Counted from the stretch's first letter, positions 8,979-18,758 are shown. The stretch: 64,000 nt of DNA from Nitrospira sp. (GCA_036984305.1 BQWY01000001.1:992001-1056000), one strand, 5' to 3'. The notes: a model not told the origin generated them from the sequence alone. Translations and numbers: made by a program.

Positions 8979-10856
8979 ATGAGTTACGGGGTTTCCGACG
9001 CGGAGTTAGGGGAAGTTCAGCGGCGACTCGCCATTCTTCGGCTTGGATTGTTGTTGGTCGTGGCCCTCCTGGGAGTCCGTCTCTGGTATCTCCAAGTACG
9101 TGATGGTCCCTACTACCGAGATCTTTCGGAAAATAACCGCATGCGCGGAGTCTTGCTCGAGCCGGCACGCGGACTGATCTACGATCGCCATGGAGTTCTC
9201 ATGGCCAACAACGTACCTTCGTTCTCACTGTATGTATCTATGGAGGACGTCAAGGATCGTCCAGCCTTGGTCGCGAAACTAAACGGACTCCTCGGATTGG
9301 ATCCGGAGTTGATCGAAAAGAAGCTCTCGGTGAGAGCTCCGCGTCAATTGCCGAGAAAGATTAAGGATCGCCTGACGCTTCGCGAGGCGACGCTGATCGA
9401 GTCGCACCGATTGGATTTGCCCGGGGTGATGATCGAGGTCGAGTCGCAGCGCAATTACATCCACGGTCAGGTGGCCGGGCATCTAATCGGGTATGTCGGG
9501 GAAATTTCGGCCGAACAACTCGAGCGGTCCGATGCCGAAGAACTGCACCAGGGGAGCCTGGTCGGGCAGTACGGAGTGGAGAAGACGTTCGATCGTGTCT
9601 TGCGGGGAGCCGCCGGCCAGAAACGAGTCGAAGTCGACGCCCTGGGTCATGCCAAACGGACCACTGTCATTGAAAAGCCGCGGGCCGGGAACGATCTGTA
9701 TCTGACGATTGACGTCCGCCTCCAACGACTGGCGGAAGACTTGTTGGGCGAGGAGTCCGGGGCGATCGTGGCCCTGGATCCGACGAATGGAGAGGTGCTC
9801 GCGCTGGCCAGCCGGCCCGCGTTCGATCCGAACATGATGTCGCGTGAATTGACCGGCAAACAGTGGGAGGAAATAGTGCAGAACGAACGACGGCCACTGA
9901 CTAATCGTGCCTTGCAAGGCCAGTATCCTCCGGGTTCTACCTTCAAGATCGTCATGGCCGCCGCGGCGTTGGAAACACACACGGTGACCCCGTCCACCCC
10001 CATCCATTGCTCCGGAGGGTACCTGTTTGGGAGACGTTTGTATCGAGATTGGAAGGCGGGGGGCCACGGATATGTCGATCTGGACGAAGCCTTGGTGCAT
10101 TCCTGCGACGTGTACTTCTATACCGTGGGTCAACGTTTGGGGATCGAGACCATCGCGTCGTTTGCAAAGATGTTCGGGTTGGGACGCGAAACGGGGATCG
10201 AATTGCCGTCCGAGCGCACCGGCATCGTCCCTTCGCCGGCCTGGAAAGAGCGTGTGCGGAGAGAGCAGTGGTATCCTGGTGAGACGATTTCCGTTTCCAT
10301 TGGGCAGGGCTATGTGACGGTCACGCCGTTACAGATGGCGTCGCTGATCGGGACAGTGGCAAATAATGGGGTCGCGTATCGCCCGCACCTGCTCCGAGCG
10401 GTTATGGACCGGACGACAGGTCACTTACAGGATGTTCCGACCGTGCCACGGGAGACACTCGCGGTGAAACCGGACACCTTGAAGGCGATTCAAAAGGGCT
10501 TAGCTGGTGTCGTGTCTCGCGGCACGGCTGCGCGATCGCAGTCCACGGTCGTGTCGATTGCAGGAAAGACCGGGACGGCCCAAACGGCGGCATTGCGGAC
10601 TGGTCCGGAGAAAGACATCCCGAAGAAGTTCCGGGACCATGCCTGGTTCGTCGCCTATGCGCCGGTGGAGTCGCCGAAGATCGCCGTGGCCGTGTTGGCC
10701 GAACACATGGGGCACGGCGGCTCGGCTGCCGCGCCTCTCGCCAAGTCCGTGATCGAAGCCTACTACACACTGAGCCCGAAAACGCCGATCGTGGCAGTAG
10801 GGACGTTACCGCCTCCCCCGCCGCTCCCGTCGGGGTCTGCGGAGGCTCCTCTATGA
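8979..10856 (+). CDS. mrdA: Penicillin-binding protein 2 (elongation transpeptidase)
   Basis: 625 residues. A single N-terminal membrane helix (LAILRLGLLLVVALLGVRLW) anchors the protein. The dimerisation domain has RGLIYDRHGVLMANN. The transpeptidase domain has the catalytic Ser in PPGSTFK (about residue 320), then HSCDVYFY as the SxN-type motif and AGKTGTAQ as the KTG motif. It crosslinks peptidoglycan during side-wall growth, paired with RodA. Residues 600-625 form a short Pro/Ser-rich tail. It follows mreD by 78 bases, and its stop overlaps rodA by 4 bases (ATGA), so coupled translation with its glycosyltransferase partner is likely. Confidence 0.96.
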   Translation: MSYGVSDAELGEVQRRLAILRLGLLLVVALLGVRLWYLQVRDGPYYRDLSENNRMRGVLLEPARGLIYDRHGVLMANNVPSFSLYVSMEDVKDRPALVAKLNGLLGLDPELIEKKLSVRAPRQLPRKIKDRLTLREATLIESHRLDLPGVMIEVESQRNYIHGQVAGHLIGYVGEISAEQLERSDAEELHQGSLVGQYGVEKTFDRVLRGAAGQKRVEVDALGHAKRTTVIEKPRAGNDLYLTIDVRLQRLAEDLLGEESGAIVALDPTNGEVLALASRPAFDPNMMSRELTGKQWEEIVQNERRPLTNRALQGQYPPGSTFKIVMAAAALETHTVTPSTPIHCSGGYLFGRRLYRDWKAGGHGYVDLDEALVHSCDVYFYTVGQRLGIETIASFAKMFGLGRETGIELPSERTGIVPSPAWKERVRREQWYPGETISVSIGQGYVTVTPLQMASLIGTVANNGVAYRPHLLRAVMDRTTGHLQDVPTVPRETLAVKPDTLKAIQKGLAGVVSRGTAARSQSTVVSIAGKTGTAQTAALRTGPEKDIPKKFRDHAWFVAYAPVESPKIAVAVLAEHMGHGGSAAAPLAKSVIEAYYTLSPKTPIVAVGTLPPPPPLPSGSAEAPL

Positions 10857-11971
10857 TCGATCGTGTGCTGGACGAGCGTCGACTAGACGGCTTCGACGTC
10901 CAATTCATTGCCATCGTGGCCGCGATCCTCGGATTAGGTGTTCTGTCGATCTACAGCGTGACATATACCCAGTCCGGGAGCCTGCCGTTCTACGCGAAAC
11001 AGCTCATCTGGATTGGGTTAGGGTGCGCCGCGTTCGTCACCACGTGGATGGTCGACTACCACAAAATCGCGAGGCTCTCGTACGTGCTGTACGCGATCAT
11101 CCTGATTTTGCTGGTCGTCGTCCTGATAACAGGCAAGACCAGCCGGGGCGCGCAACGATGGATTCCGATCGGACCATTTGCCTTCCAGCCGTCGGAATTC
11201 GCCAAGCTGGTGTTGATCCTGGTCTTGGCCACCTATTATGCTGCGGCGCCACGCACGGGGTGGATGCAACGTGTGTTGATCCCGGGGGCGATTATGTTGC
11301 CGGGGTTGCTCCTTATTTTGAAGCAGCCCGACCTCGGGAGCGGACTCAGCTTCCTTGCGGTGTATGCCGCCATGCTGCTCGTCGTGGGCATGCGCTCGAA
11401 AGCCATCGGAATAATATTCCTGTTTTCACTCATGTTGTTTCCCTTCGTGTGGGAGATTACCTGGACGTCGTTGCACGATTATCAGCGCCAACGCGTGCTC
11501 ACGTTCGTCGATCCGAATTACGATCCGGCCGGAAAGGGCTACCACGCGCTCCAGTCTCGGATCGCCATCGGGTCAGGTGAGTTATTGGGGAAAGGGCTAT
11601 ACGGTGGCACCCAGAGCCAATTGAAGTTTCTTCCGGAGGGGCACACGGATTTCGTCTTTGCGGTCTTCGCCGAGGAATGGGGATTTGCCGGGGTGATGCT
11701 GCTCTTGATCTTGTTCGTCATTCTGATCACGCTCTCCGTCGAAGTGGCTCTCCGGGCCAAGGATCTCCTGGGGTCACTGCTGGCGGCTGGGGTCGTGGCC
11801 ATGCTGTGCTTTTGCGCGGTCGTCAACATTGGGATGACGGCTGGCATGTTCCCAATCGTCGGTATTCCCCTTCCTCTCATGAGCTATGGTGGCAGTGCAA
11901 CGGTCATGACCCTGGCGTCGTTAGGGCTTCTATTAAACGTGAAGCGACGACGGCTTTCATTGTTTTACTGA
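10853..11971 (+). CDS. rodA: SEDS-family peptidoglycan glycosyltransferase RodA
   Basis: 372 residues with about ten membrane helices. Family motifs: GAQRWIPIGPFAFQPSEFAK, where the SEF.K segment is conserved in SEDS enzymes, ILKQPDLGSGLSF, PEGHTDFVFAVFAEEWGF with the catalytic Asp region, and GIPLPLMSYGGSA at the end. RodA polymerises lipid II into glycan strands with PBP2. ATG 10853 overlaps the PBP2 stop. It ends the mre cluster; the following 196 bases hold no gene and no clear hairpin. Confidence 0.96.
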   Translation: MIDRVLDERRLDGFDVQFIAIVAAILGLGVLSIYSVTYTQSGSLPFYAKQLIWIGLGCAAFVTTWMVDYHKIARLSYVLYAIILILLVVVLITGKTSRGAQRWIPIGPFAFQPSEFAKLVLILVLATYYAAAPRTGWMQRVLIPGAIMLPGLLLILKQPDLGSGLSFLAVYAAMLLVVGMRSKAIGIIFLFSLMLFPFVWEITWTSLHDYQRQRVLTFVDPNYDPAGKGYHALQSRIAIGSGELLGKGLYGGTQSQLKFLPEGHTDFVFAVFAEEWGFAGVMLLLILFVILITLSVEVALRAKDLLGSLLAAGVVAMLCFCAVVNIGMTAGMFPIVGIPLPLMSYGGSATVMTLASLGLLLNVKRRRLSLFY

Positions 11972-12167
11972 TGTGCCGGCCGGCCTGCAGCCGCCTCGGC
12001 TCACCGAGATGGCGCGGCAGTGATATTGGGCGATCGAGTGTAGGCAGTTGAACCGTGTCGACGGCGAAGAGGCTGGAGCATGCGCTGGGCTCGTCTGTGT
12101 CATGACAGTCGTGCGATCCCACGTACGGTTACCGAGCGTCCGTCGAGACAGATGAGGAGTGTGATGC

Positions 12168-13676
12168 ATGGGAGTGGAGATAGCCATCAATGTCGCCCGC
12201 GAGGAAACCCGTGTTGCGGTGATCGACAACGGGATTGTCACGGATTTATTCAGCGATCGAGCCAAACACAAGGATTTTGTCGGTAACATCTACAAGGGAC
12301 GCGTCGCCAAAGTCCTGCCCGGAATGCAGGCCGCGTTCGTGGATCTGGGCCTCGACAAATCGGCGTTCATGCATGCTTCCGATGTCTGCACCGAGGAGGC
12401 GCCTGCAGAGACCCTGTTCGAGAGCGACGACGACGATCAAGGGCCTGAGCTCCCCAAGCCGAAGCGCCAAGGCGTCAAGCCCATCGAACAGCTGCTTTCC
12501 GAGGGGCAGGAAATCGTCGTGCAGATTTCCAAGGGACCGATTGGGACAAAGGGCCCGCGCGTGACTGGCTATGTCTCCCTCCCGGGGCGCTATTTAGTGT
12601 TCATGCCGGGCGTCGATCACATTGGTGTCTCGCGTCGGATCTCGAAGGACGAGGAGCGTGCACGGCTTAAAGACATCATGCGCCAACTGCGCAAGCCGGG
12701 CTATGGCTACATCGTTCGGACGGTTAGTGAAGGAGTCCGCGAAGAAGATTTGCGGGCCGACGTCGACTTTTTGCACGTCCTCTGGCAAGACATTCTGGCG
12801 AAGCGGGAACGCCCGGACGTACCGGTCTTGCTGCATTCCGATCTGTCGCTCAGCTTTCGTGTGGTGCGGGATATGTTTTCCCGCAAGGTCGACCGCTTGT
12901 GGATCGACTCACGCTCCGAATTCGAAGCCATCCGAGACTTCGTCAATCGATTTCTTCCGGAGCTTGTGTCCCGCATCCACCTCTACGAAAAGCCGGAGCC
13001 GCTGTTCAGCCACCTTGGTGTCGAACAAGAAATTTCCCGGGCGCTCAGCCGGAAGGTCTGGCTGAAGTCTGGCGGCCACATCGTGATCGACCACACCGAG
13101 GCCATGACGGTCATTGACGTCAATACGGGGCGATTTGTGGGCAAGCGCGATCAGGAAGAAACCATTCTGCGAAACAATCTCGAGGCGGCGAAAGAGATCG
13201 CCTATCAGGTGAAGCTACGCGGGATCGGCGGCATCATCATTGTCGACTTCATCGACATGGAGCGGGAACGCAATCGAGACAAAGTGTACCATGCGCTTGT
13301 GGACGCCATGGCGGCGGATAAAGCCAGGACACGGATCTCTCGGATTTCCGATCTCGGCCTGATCGAAATTTCTCGCGAACGGGTTCGTGAGGACATTCTG
13401 CGGGCCATGTCCGAGCCCTGCCATTACTGCGAAGGGCGAGGATATACCAAGTCCCCCACTACCGTGGCGTACGACATCTTCAGGGAACTTCGACGCCTGG
13501 GGCGAGGACAGGAAGCCAAGCAGATCGTGGTGGGCGCACATCCCGGAGTTGCCGCCGTGCTACAGGACGAAGAGCGCCATGGACTGGAAGAATTGGAGCG
13601 GTACGCTGGCGCCAAGATCATTGTCGCAGGCGATCCCTCCCTTCATATCGAGCAATACGACATTGCCCTGCTCTAG
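12168..13676 (+). CDS. rng: Ribonuclease G (RNase E/G family)
   Basis: 502 residues, the size of RNase G rather than RNase E. The S1-like domain begins with FVGNIYKGRVAKVLPGMQAA and SAFMHASDV. The catalytic part shows TVIDVNTGRFVG and GGIIIVDFIDM, the two Asp-containing metal-binding segments. The zinc link is CHYCEGRGY, with His in place of the usual Pro in CP.C. The enzyme trims 16S rRNA 5' ends and takes part in mRNA decay. No degradosome scaffold tail is present. An acidic insertion within the S1 domain (near residue 90) is a small oddity. It is probably transcribed independently of rodA, given the 196-base gap. Confidence 0.94.
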   Translation: MGVEIAINVAREETRVAVIDNGIVTDLFSDRAKHKDFVGNIYKGRVAKVLPGMQAAFVDLGLDKSAFMHASDVCTEEAPAETLFESDDDDQGPELPKPKRQGVKPIEQLLSEGQEIVVQISKGPIGTKGPRVTGYVSLPGRYLVFMPGVDHIGVSRRISKDEERARLKDIMRQLRKPGYGYIVRTVSEGVREEDLRADVDFLHVLWQDILAKRERPDVPVLLHSDLSLSFRVVRDMFSRKVDRLWIDSRSEFEAIRDFVNRFLPELVSRIHLYEKPEPLFSHLGVEQEISRALSRKVWLKSGGHIVIDHTEAMTVIDVNTGRFVGKRDQEETILRNNLEAAKEIAYQVKLRGIGGIIIVDFIDMERERNRDKVYHALVDAMAADKARTRISRISDLGLIEISRERVREDILRAMSEPCHYCEGRGYTKSPTTVAYDIFRELRRLGRGQEAKQIVVGAHPGVAAVLQDEERHGLEELERYAGAKIIVAGDPSLHIEQYDIALL

Positions 13677-13742
13677 CGGCACTGCACCCAACAGGGCGCA
13701 CCGTCTCACGATAAGCGAGCAACGATCTGGGCCGGGGCGTTT

Positions 13743-14876
13743 GTGAACGAACTTGATCTGCGGGCATGGCTCACGCTCCGCTCGGTCGACGGCGTTGGAT
13801 CCGCGACCATCTGGACGTTGGTCCAGGCTTGGGGTTCACCGACAGCAGTGCTGTCGGCCTCGATCGCCGACTTGCGCGATCGCGGATGCAGCCCGGCGCT
13901 GGCGGATGCGATACGCCGTCCGCTGGAGACGGTTCGGCAAAAGCAGATCGACCGAGAAGTCAAGGTTCTCTCCCGCCGCGGGGTGTCGATTCTGTCATGC
14001 TTGGATGCCGCCTATCCCGCCGCTTTGCGGAGCCTTCCCGACCCACCGACTCTGCTCTATTGTATGGGACAATGGCATCCGGATGACGCATGTGCCATCG
14101 CAGTCGTTGGATCGCGTCGAGCCACACCTGCCGGTCGGGCCTTCACGGAACGGTTAAGCCAGGAGTTGGCTCAAGCAGGCTGGACGGTTGTGAGCGGGCT
14201 GGCGAGAGGCATCGACGGGGCCGCGCATCGCGGGGCTCTTGCGGCGGGGGGGCGTACGATCGCCGTCTTGGGGTGCGGAATCGACCGAACCTATCCACCC
14301 GAACACGCGGCACTTCGTCGTGAGATAGAGGCGCGCGGTGTTGTTGTTTCTGAATTCTCGCTTGGGGCGGCGCCGCATAGTTATCACTTTCCTCAGCGCA
14401 ATCGGATCATCAGTGGGCTGTCTCGAGGCGTGGTCGTGACGGAGGCGACGTTGGAATCCGGATCGCTGATTACCGCACGGTTGGCCGCTGATCAGGGACG
14501 AGAGGTCTTTGCCGTGCCGGGGTCCATTCGTGACGACACAAGCCGAGGTCCACACAAGCTTCTAAGAGACGGCGCAAAGCTCGTGGAGAGAGCGGAGGAC
14601 ATTATTCTCGAGTTGTGGCCTCAACTGGAGGAATCGGCGCGGCAACGGCTAACCGCTCGTGCTGCCGCTGGGGGGACGGAGCCCGCACCGAGAACACAAA
14701 CACTCAATTCAGAAGAGGCGGAAATTCTTGGTGCATTGGGAGTTGATCCGTTGCACATCGACGTGTTGGCGGAGCGAACTCACTTGCCGGCGTCCTCGCT
14801 GGCGGCGACGCTGCTGACACTGGAACTGAGAGGACTGGTCCGGCAGTTGCCGGGGCAATTGTATCTTCGGCTGTAG
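13743..14876 (+). CDS. dprA: DNA-processing protein DprA
   Basis: 377 residues starting at GTG 13743. The N-terminal helix-hairpin region (RSVDGVGSATIWTLVQ) is followed by the Rossmann-like DprA domain with VGSRRATPAGRAF, GWTVVSGLARGIDGAAHRGA, TIAVLGCGIDRTYPPEH and FPQRNRIISGLSRGVVVTEA. The last 70 residues form a DML1-type winged helix (SEEAEILGALG...). DprA loads RecA on incoming single-stranded DNA during natural transformation. With the comF fragment at the end of the window and the ComEA-like HhH lipoprotein at 58226, competence is possible, though dprA and comF are common in non-competent species too. Confidence 0.95.
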   Translation: MNELDLRAWLTLRSVDGVGSATIWTLVQAWGSPTAVLSASIADLRDRGCSPALADAIRRPLETVRQKQIDREVKVLSRRGVSILSCLDAAYPAALRSLPDPPTLLYCMGQWHPDDACAIAVVGSRRATPAGRAFTERLSQELAQAGWTVVSGLARGIDGAAHRGALAAGGRTIAVLGCGIDRTYPPEHAALRREIEARGVVVSEFSLGAAPHSYHFPQRNRIISGLSRGVVVTEATLESGSLITARLAADQGREVFAVPGSIRDDTSRGPHKLLRDGAKLVERAEDIILELWPQLEESARQRLTARAAAGGTEPAPRTQTLNSEEAEILGALGVDPLHIDVLAERTHLPASSLAATLLTLELRGLVRQLPGQLYLRL

Positions 14877-14998
14877 GTCGTGGTATGGTACTGAGAGCCG
14901 ACGTTTACCGGTATTGCTTGCAACAAATGGGAGTCGTAGGGTAGAAAGCAAGCAAGGCGTAAGGTTTGCGAGCGATCTCGAAAGGTCGAACGATATCA

Positions 14999-17332
14999 AT
15001 GGCCAAGTCTCTCATCATAGTCGAGTCACCGGCGAAGGCGCGTACCATTACGAAGTATCTGGGACGCGGCTATACCGTCATGGCGTCGGTCGGCCACGTC
15101 AAGGACCTGCCGCCCAGCAAGCTCGGCGTCGATATCGAGCACGAGTTTCAGCCACAGTATGTCACGATCAAAGGCAAGTCCAAGGTTCTGTCGGATATCA
15201 AGAAGAAGGCGCAGGAGGTGGACAAGGTGTACCTGGCGCCGGACCCCGATCGAGAAGGAGAAGCCATCGCCTGGCACATCGCTCAGGAATTGAACGGCAA
15301 ATCCAAGAAAAAGAGCGACAACAAAGTCTTCCGGGTCCTGTTCAACGAAATTACGGAGTCTGCGATCAAGCGTGCTCTTCAGTCGCCCGGGCAAATTGAT
15401 ATGAAATTGGTAAATGCCCAGCAGGCCCGTCGCGTGTTGGATCGGATCGTCGGGTATCAGGGGAGCCAGCTCCTGTGGAAAAAGGTTCGCCGCGGATTAA
15501 GCATGGGGCGCGTACAATCGGTCGCGGTCAAGATGATTTGTGAGCGGGAGGCGGAGCGGGAAGCCTTTCGATCCGAAGAATACTGGTCCATCACCGCCGT
15601 GCTGCAGGGGCGCACGCCTCCGCAGTTTGAGGCTAAGCTGCATTCCATGAACGGGCAGGAGGCCGTGATTGGAAACGCGGCCGATGCCGAACGGATCGTG
15701 CAGGACCTCCAGCATAAATCGTTCGTCGTGCATGCAATCGAGCGCAAGGAGCGAAAACGCAATCCGGTGGCGCCATTCATCACGAGCCGCCTGCAGCAGG
15801 AGGCGGCTCGTAAGCTTCGGTTTACGCCGAAGAAGACGATGACCTTGGCCCAGCACCTGTATGAGGGCGTAGAAATCGGCGTGGAGGGTCCAGTCGGCCT
15901 GATCACCTACATGCGCACCGATTCGACCAGGATTTCGCAGGAGGCTACGGAAGCGGCACGAGACCTCATCCGAGAGCGGTTCGGTCCGGAGTATCTGCCG
16001 TCGTCTCCGAACGTCTACAAAACGCAAAAGGCCGCGCAGGAGGCGCACGAGGCGATCCGTCCAACATCCGTCGCGCGTGATCCTGAATCCGTCCGGCAAT
16101 ACTTAGAGCCGGACTCCTATCAGCTGTACAAGTTGATCTGGAATCGATTTGTCGCCTCGCAGATGACACCCGCGATCCTGGATGTCACCCGGGTCGACAG
16201 CAAGCCGGTAGGAACCAAAGACGACTACATTTTCCGGACGACCGGAACGATCGTCAAATTTCCAGGTCACACGGCCGTCTACCTGGAGGGCAAAGACAAC
16301 GAATCCCAGGATTCCGCCCCGAAGACTACTGAAGAGTCCGAAGACGCGAGCGAGCGCCAACTGCCGAGTCTGGAGGAAGGTGAGTCGCTTCGCCTTATCG
16401 AGCAGGAAGCCGCCCCTCACGGGCTTGCTTCCAAGCAGCACTTCACGCAGCCTCCTCCGCGTTATAACGAAGCACTCTTGATTCGGGAACTCGAAGAGAA
16501 AGGTATCGGCCGCCCATCCACCTATGCGACGATTATCTCCACGATCCAGGACCGCAAGTACGTCGAGAAGATCGAGGGCCGTTTCGTGCCGACGGAAACG
16601 GGACGTACCGTGAACGACTTTCTCGTGAAGGGCTTTCCCGAACTTTTGAACCTCGATTTCACTTCACAGATGGAGCAGGAACTGGACGAGGTTGAGGAGG
16701 GAAACAAAGAATGGGTGGCGGCCGTTCGCGATTTCTACAATCCCTTCACTCGGGATATGGCGGTGGCCGAGACGATTCCCGGGCCGAAGGACATTGTGGA
16801 GCCACCGACGAACCTACCCTGTGACCGATGCGGACGCATGATGATCATCAAGTGGGGACGAAACGGGAAGTTTCTGGCCTGCCCAGGCTACAATGAGGAT
16901 CCCCCTTGCAAGAATACCCAGAATTTCGAGCGACTCCCCGATGGCACAGTCAAGGTCGTCCCCAAAGAGGAAATCACCACTGATGAGAAGTGCGAGAAGT
17001 GCGGCAGCCCGATGGTCATCAAGACCGGACGATTTGGCAAGTTTCTCGCCTGTTCCGCCTATCCCGCATGCAAGACCACCCGCGCGCTGTCGGTAGGGGT
17101 TAAGTGTCCCTCCCCGGGATGCGATGGCGACCTGGTGCAGAAAAGGACTCGCAAGGGACGGGTATTTTACGCGTGTTCCCGGTACCCCACGTGCGAATAT
17201 GCGCTGTGGGATCGTCCCGTCAAAAAACCCTGCCCGAGTTGCAGTGCGCCCTTTCTCGTTGAAAAGGTCAGCAAGCAGGCCACAACGGTCCGTTGCGTGA
17301 ATGCCCATTGCGGATACAAGGAAGCCAGTTAG
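14999..17332 (+). CDS. topA: DNA topoisomerase I (type IA)
   Basis: 777 residues from ATG 14999; an upstream extension of 11 codons is unlike the family. The TOPRIM domain opens with KSLIIVESPAKARTITKYLG, followed by LAPDPDREGEAIAWHI. The active-site Tyr lies in LITYMRTDSTRIS. The C-terminus carries four zinc-ribbon-type units starting CDRCGRMM, CEKCGSPM, CPSPGCDGDL and CPSCSAPF, each with a second Cys pair, which bind single-stranded DNA and assist strand passage. It relaxes negative supercoils. It follows dprA by 122 bases, a pairing (dprA-topA) found widely in bacteria. Confidence 0.97.
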   Translation: MAKSLIIVESPAKARTITKYLGRGYTVMASVGHVKDLPPSKLGVDIEHEFQPQYVTIKGKSKVLSDIKKKAQEVDKVYLAPDPDREGEAIAWHIAQELNGKSKKKSDNKVFRVLFNEITESAIKRALQSPGQIDMKLVNAQQARRVLDRIVGYQGSQLLWKKVRRGLSMGRVQSVAVKMICEREAEREAFRSEEYWSITAVLQGRTPPQFEAKLHSMNGQEAVIGNAADAERIVQDLQHKSFVVHAIERKERKRNPVAPFITSRLQQEAARKLRFTPKKTMTLAQHLYEGVEIGVEGPVGLITYMRTDSTRISQEATEAARDLIRERFGPEYLPSSPNVYKTQKAAQEAHEAIRPTSVARDPESVRQYLEPDSYQLYKLIWNRFVASQMTPAILDVTRVDSKPVGTKDDYIFRTTGTIVKFPGHTAVYLEGKDNESQDSAPKTTEESEDASERQLPSLEEGESLRLIEQEAAPHGLASKQHFTQPPPRYNEALLIRELEEKGIGRPSTYATIISTIQDRKYVEKIEGRFVPTETGRTVNDFLVKGFPELLNLDFTSQMEQELDEVEEGNKEWVAAVRDFYNPFTRDMAVAETIPGPKDIVEPPTNLPCDRCGRMMIIKWGRNGKFLACPGYNEDPPCKNTQNFERLPDGTVKVVPKEEITTDEKCEKCGSPMVIKTGRFGKFLACSAYPACKTTRALSVGVKCPSPGCDGDLVQKRTRKGRVFYACSRYPTCEYALWDRPVKKPCPSCSAPFLVEKVSKQATTVRCVNAHCGYKEAS

Positions 17333-17488
17333 CCGGTCCATTCCGAACCTTTCCGCTCATCGTATCTCTCCTCCAATTACCGGTGGTTTCTGCTGCAATG
17401 ACGTCGCGTTCCTGCCATCGACGAATACTGCTCGTACCGTGATCTTGAGAACAATTTTCAGTGTTAGAGTGTTCTACCTAGAAGGTGG

Positions 17489-17517
17489 TTGACCTGTCTT
17501 GAGAAAGTAGAGATAAT
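17489..17517 (+). promoter_or_regulatory. Sigma70 promoter of the bacterioferritin pair
   Basis: TTGACC (17489-17494) and GATAAT (17512-17517) are spaced by exactly 17 bases, 47 bases before the first bacterioferritin start. Directly upstream is a perfect inverted repeat TTCTA-CC-TAGAA (17472-17483), placed where an operator or activator site could lie. I see no convincing Fur box here. Confidence 0.65.
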
Positions 17518-17564
17518 GAATCGCAACGCCGATTGTCTGTTTTGATCGAAGGAGGCCGACGACT

Positions 17565-18041
17565 ATGAAAGCCAAAGAAGGGGTGATCAATCTCCTCAAC
17601 AAGATCTTGACCGCCGACTTGACCGCCATTAATCAATATTTCGTGCATGCGAAGATGTGTGACAACTGGGGGTATGAGCGACTCCATCATAAGGTGCGTG
17701 AGCGCAGCATAGACGAGATGAAGGACGCCGACGAGCTCATCGGCCATATCCTCTATCTTGAGGGGGTGCCCAATGTTCAACGCATGAACACGGTTCACGT
17801 TGGTGAGACGGTTCCCGAGCAGCTGAAGGCGGACCTCAAGGCCGAGCAGGAGATGTTGGCACTGTTGAGCGAGGGGGTGGTGCACTGCGCCAAGGTTGGT
17901 GATTTCACGACGCGACATATGCTGGAGGATATGGCGAAGGATGTCGACGAGCACATCGACTGGATCGAAACGCAACAGGAGACCATCGAACAGGTGGGGC
18001 TTGAAAATTACCTGGCCGAACAGATCAAGAAGGACAGCTAA
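17565..18041 (+). CDS. bfr: Bacterioferritin, haem-binding type with altered ferroxidase site
   Basis: 158 residues, the same length as E. coli Bfr and aligning to it from memory without gaps. Met52, the haem axial ligand, is kept (SIDEMKDAD). Ferroxidase ligands differ: position 18 is Asp instead of Glu, position 54 is Asp instead of His and position 127 is Val instead of Glu, while Glu51, Glu94 and His130 are kept. This is the pattern of a haem-carrying structural subunit with a weak or absent diiron site. It starts after GAAGGAGG and is followed 48 bases later by a partner with the opposite pattern. The two probably form a mixed 24-subunit iron store. Confidence 0.92.
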   Translation: MKAKEGVINLLNKILTADLTAINQYFVHAKMCDNWGYERLHHKVRERSIDEMKDADELIGHILYLEGVPNVQRMNTVHVGETVPEQLKADLKAEQEMLALLSEGVVHCAKVGDFTTRHMLEDMAKDVDEHIDWIETQQETIEQVGLENYLAEQIKKDS

Positions 18042-18089
18042 TTGCATTCAAGCGGGCAAATAATTCACCAAGCATAGGATTGAAATGAG

Positions 18090-18560
18090 ATGAAAGCCAA
18101 AGAGGGAGTTGTCGAGCGGCTCAATAAGGTCTTGATGGCGGAATTGACGGCGGTTCACCAATATCTTCTGCACGCCGCCAACTGCAAAAATTGGGGCTAT
18201 GAAGCACTACACGAGCACTTCAGCCATTTGGCGCAGGAAGAAGTCGGTCACGCCTCTGGTCTGATGGATCATATCCTGTATCTAAACGGCACTCCGGACG
18301 TACAGCGCCTCGATGAGGTGGCCGGAGGCAAAACGGTGGAGGAATTGCTTAAGGCCGACCTAAAATTTGAAGTCGAAGACCTGGAGCTCTTGCGGGAGTG
18401 TGTCGCCCACTGTGCCAAAGTCGGCGACTTCACGTCACGCCATTTGCTGGAGCACATGCTGATCGATACGGAAGAGCACATCGATTGGTTCGAAACGCAG
18501 CTCCGGGCGGTCAAACAGGTGGGCCTCGACAATTATCTCAGCGAGCAGATCAAGAAGTGA
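18090..18560 (+). CDS. bfr: Bacterioferritin, ferroxidase type lacking the haem ligand
   Basis: 156 residues, close in sequence to the preceding gene. Here Glu18, Glu51, His54, Glu94 and His130 of the diiron centre are present (QEEVGHA around 51-54), with Thr at 127 beside Glu128. The haem-ligand position 52 is Val, so it should not bind haem as E. coli Bfr does. In several Proteobacteria two Bfr subunits divide these tasks in the same shell; the pair here looks like that arrangement. It is co-transcribed with the first gene. Cys residues at 32, 104 and 108 are shared or nearly shared by both proteins. Confidence 0.92.
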   Translation: MKAKEGVVERLNKVLMAELTAVHQYLLHAANCKNWGYEALHEHFSHLAQEEVGHASGLMDHILYLNGTPDVQRLDEVAGGKTVEELLKADLKFEVEDLELLRECVAHCAKVGDFTSRHLLEHMLIDTEEHIDWFETQLRAVKQVGLDNYLSEQIKK

Positions 18561-18695
18561 GCATTCTGCAAGATAGTTAGGGGTAAGTTTTTTGTGCAGT
18601 AGGCGAACATGTCGCGCGTGGGTCGTATAGCACGCTCCCTGAATCCCTTGGCGTAGCCTTCTCACCGGATAGCCCTCACGGTTTCGGCTAGATCA

Positions 18696-18729
18696 CCACA
18701 CGACCGTAGAACTATCCACGGTCGTGTGG
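18696..18729. terminator. Strong hairpin between convergent genes
   Basis: A 12-base-pair perfect stem (CCACACGACCGT pairing with ACGGTCGTGTGG) and a 10-base loop lie between the second bacterioferritin gene and the convergent cytochrome gene. There is no T-run on either side, so it is not a classic intrinsic terminator. It may still stop transcription or protect mRNA ends in both directions. Confidence 0.5.
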
Positions 18730-18758
18730 CTCATTTCGCGGTCAAAGTCCGCAGGTAA

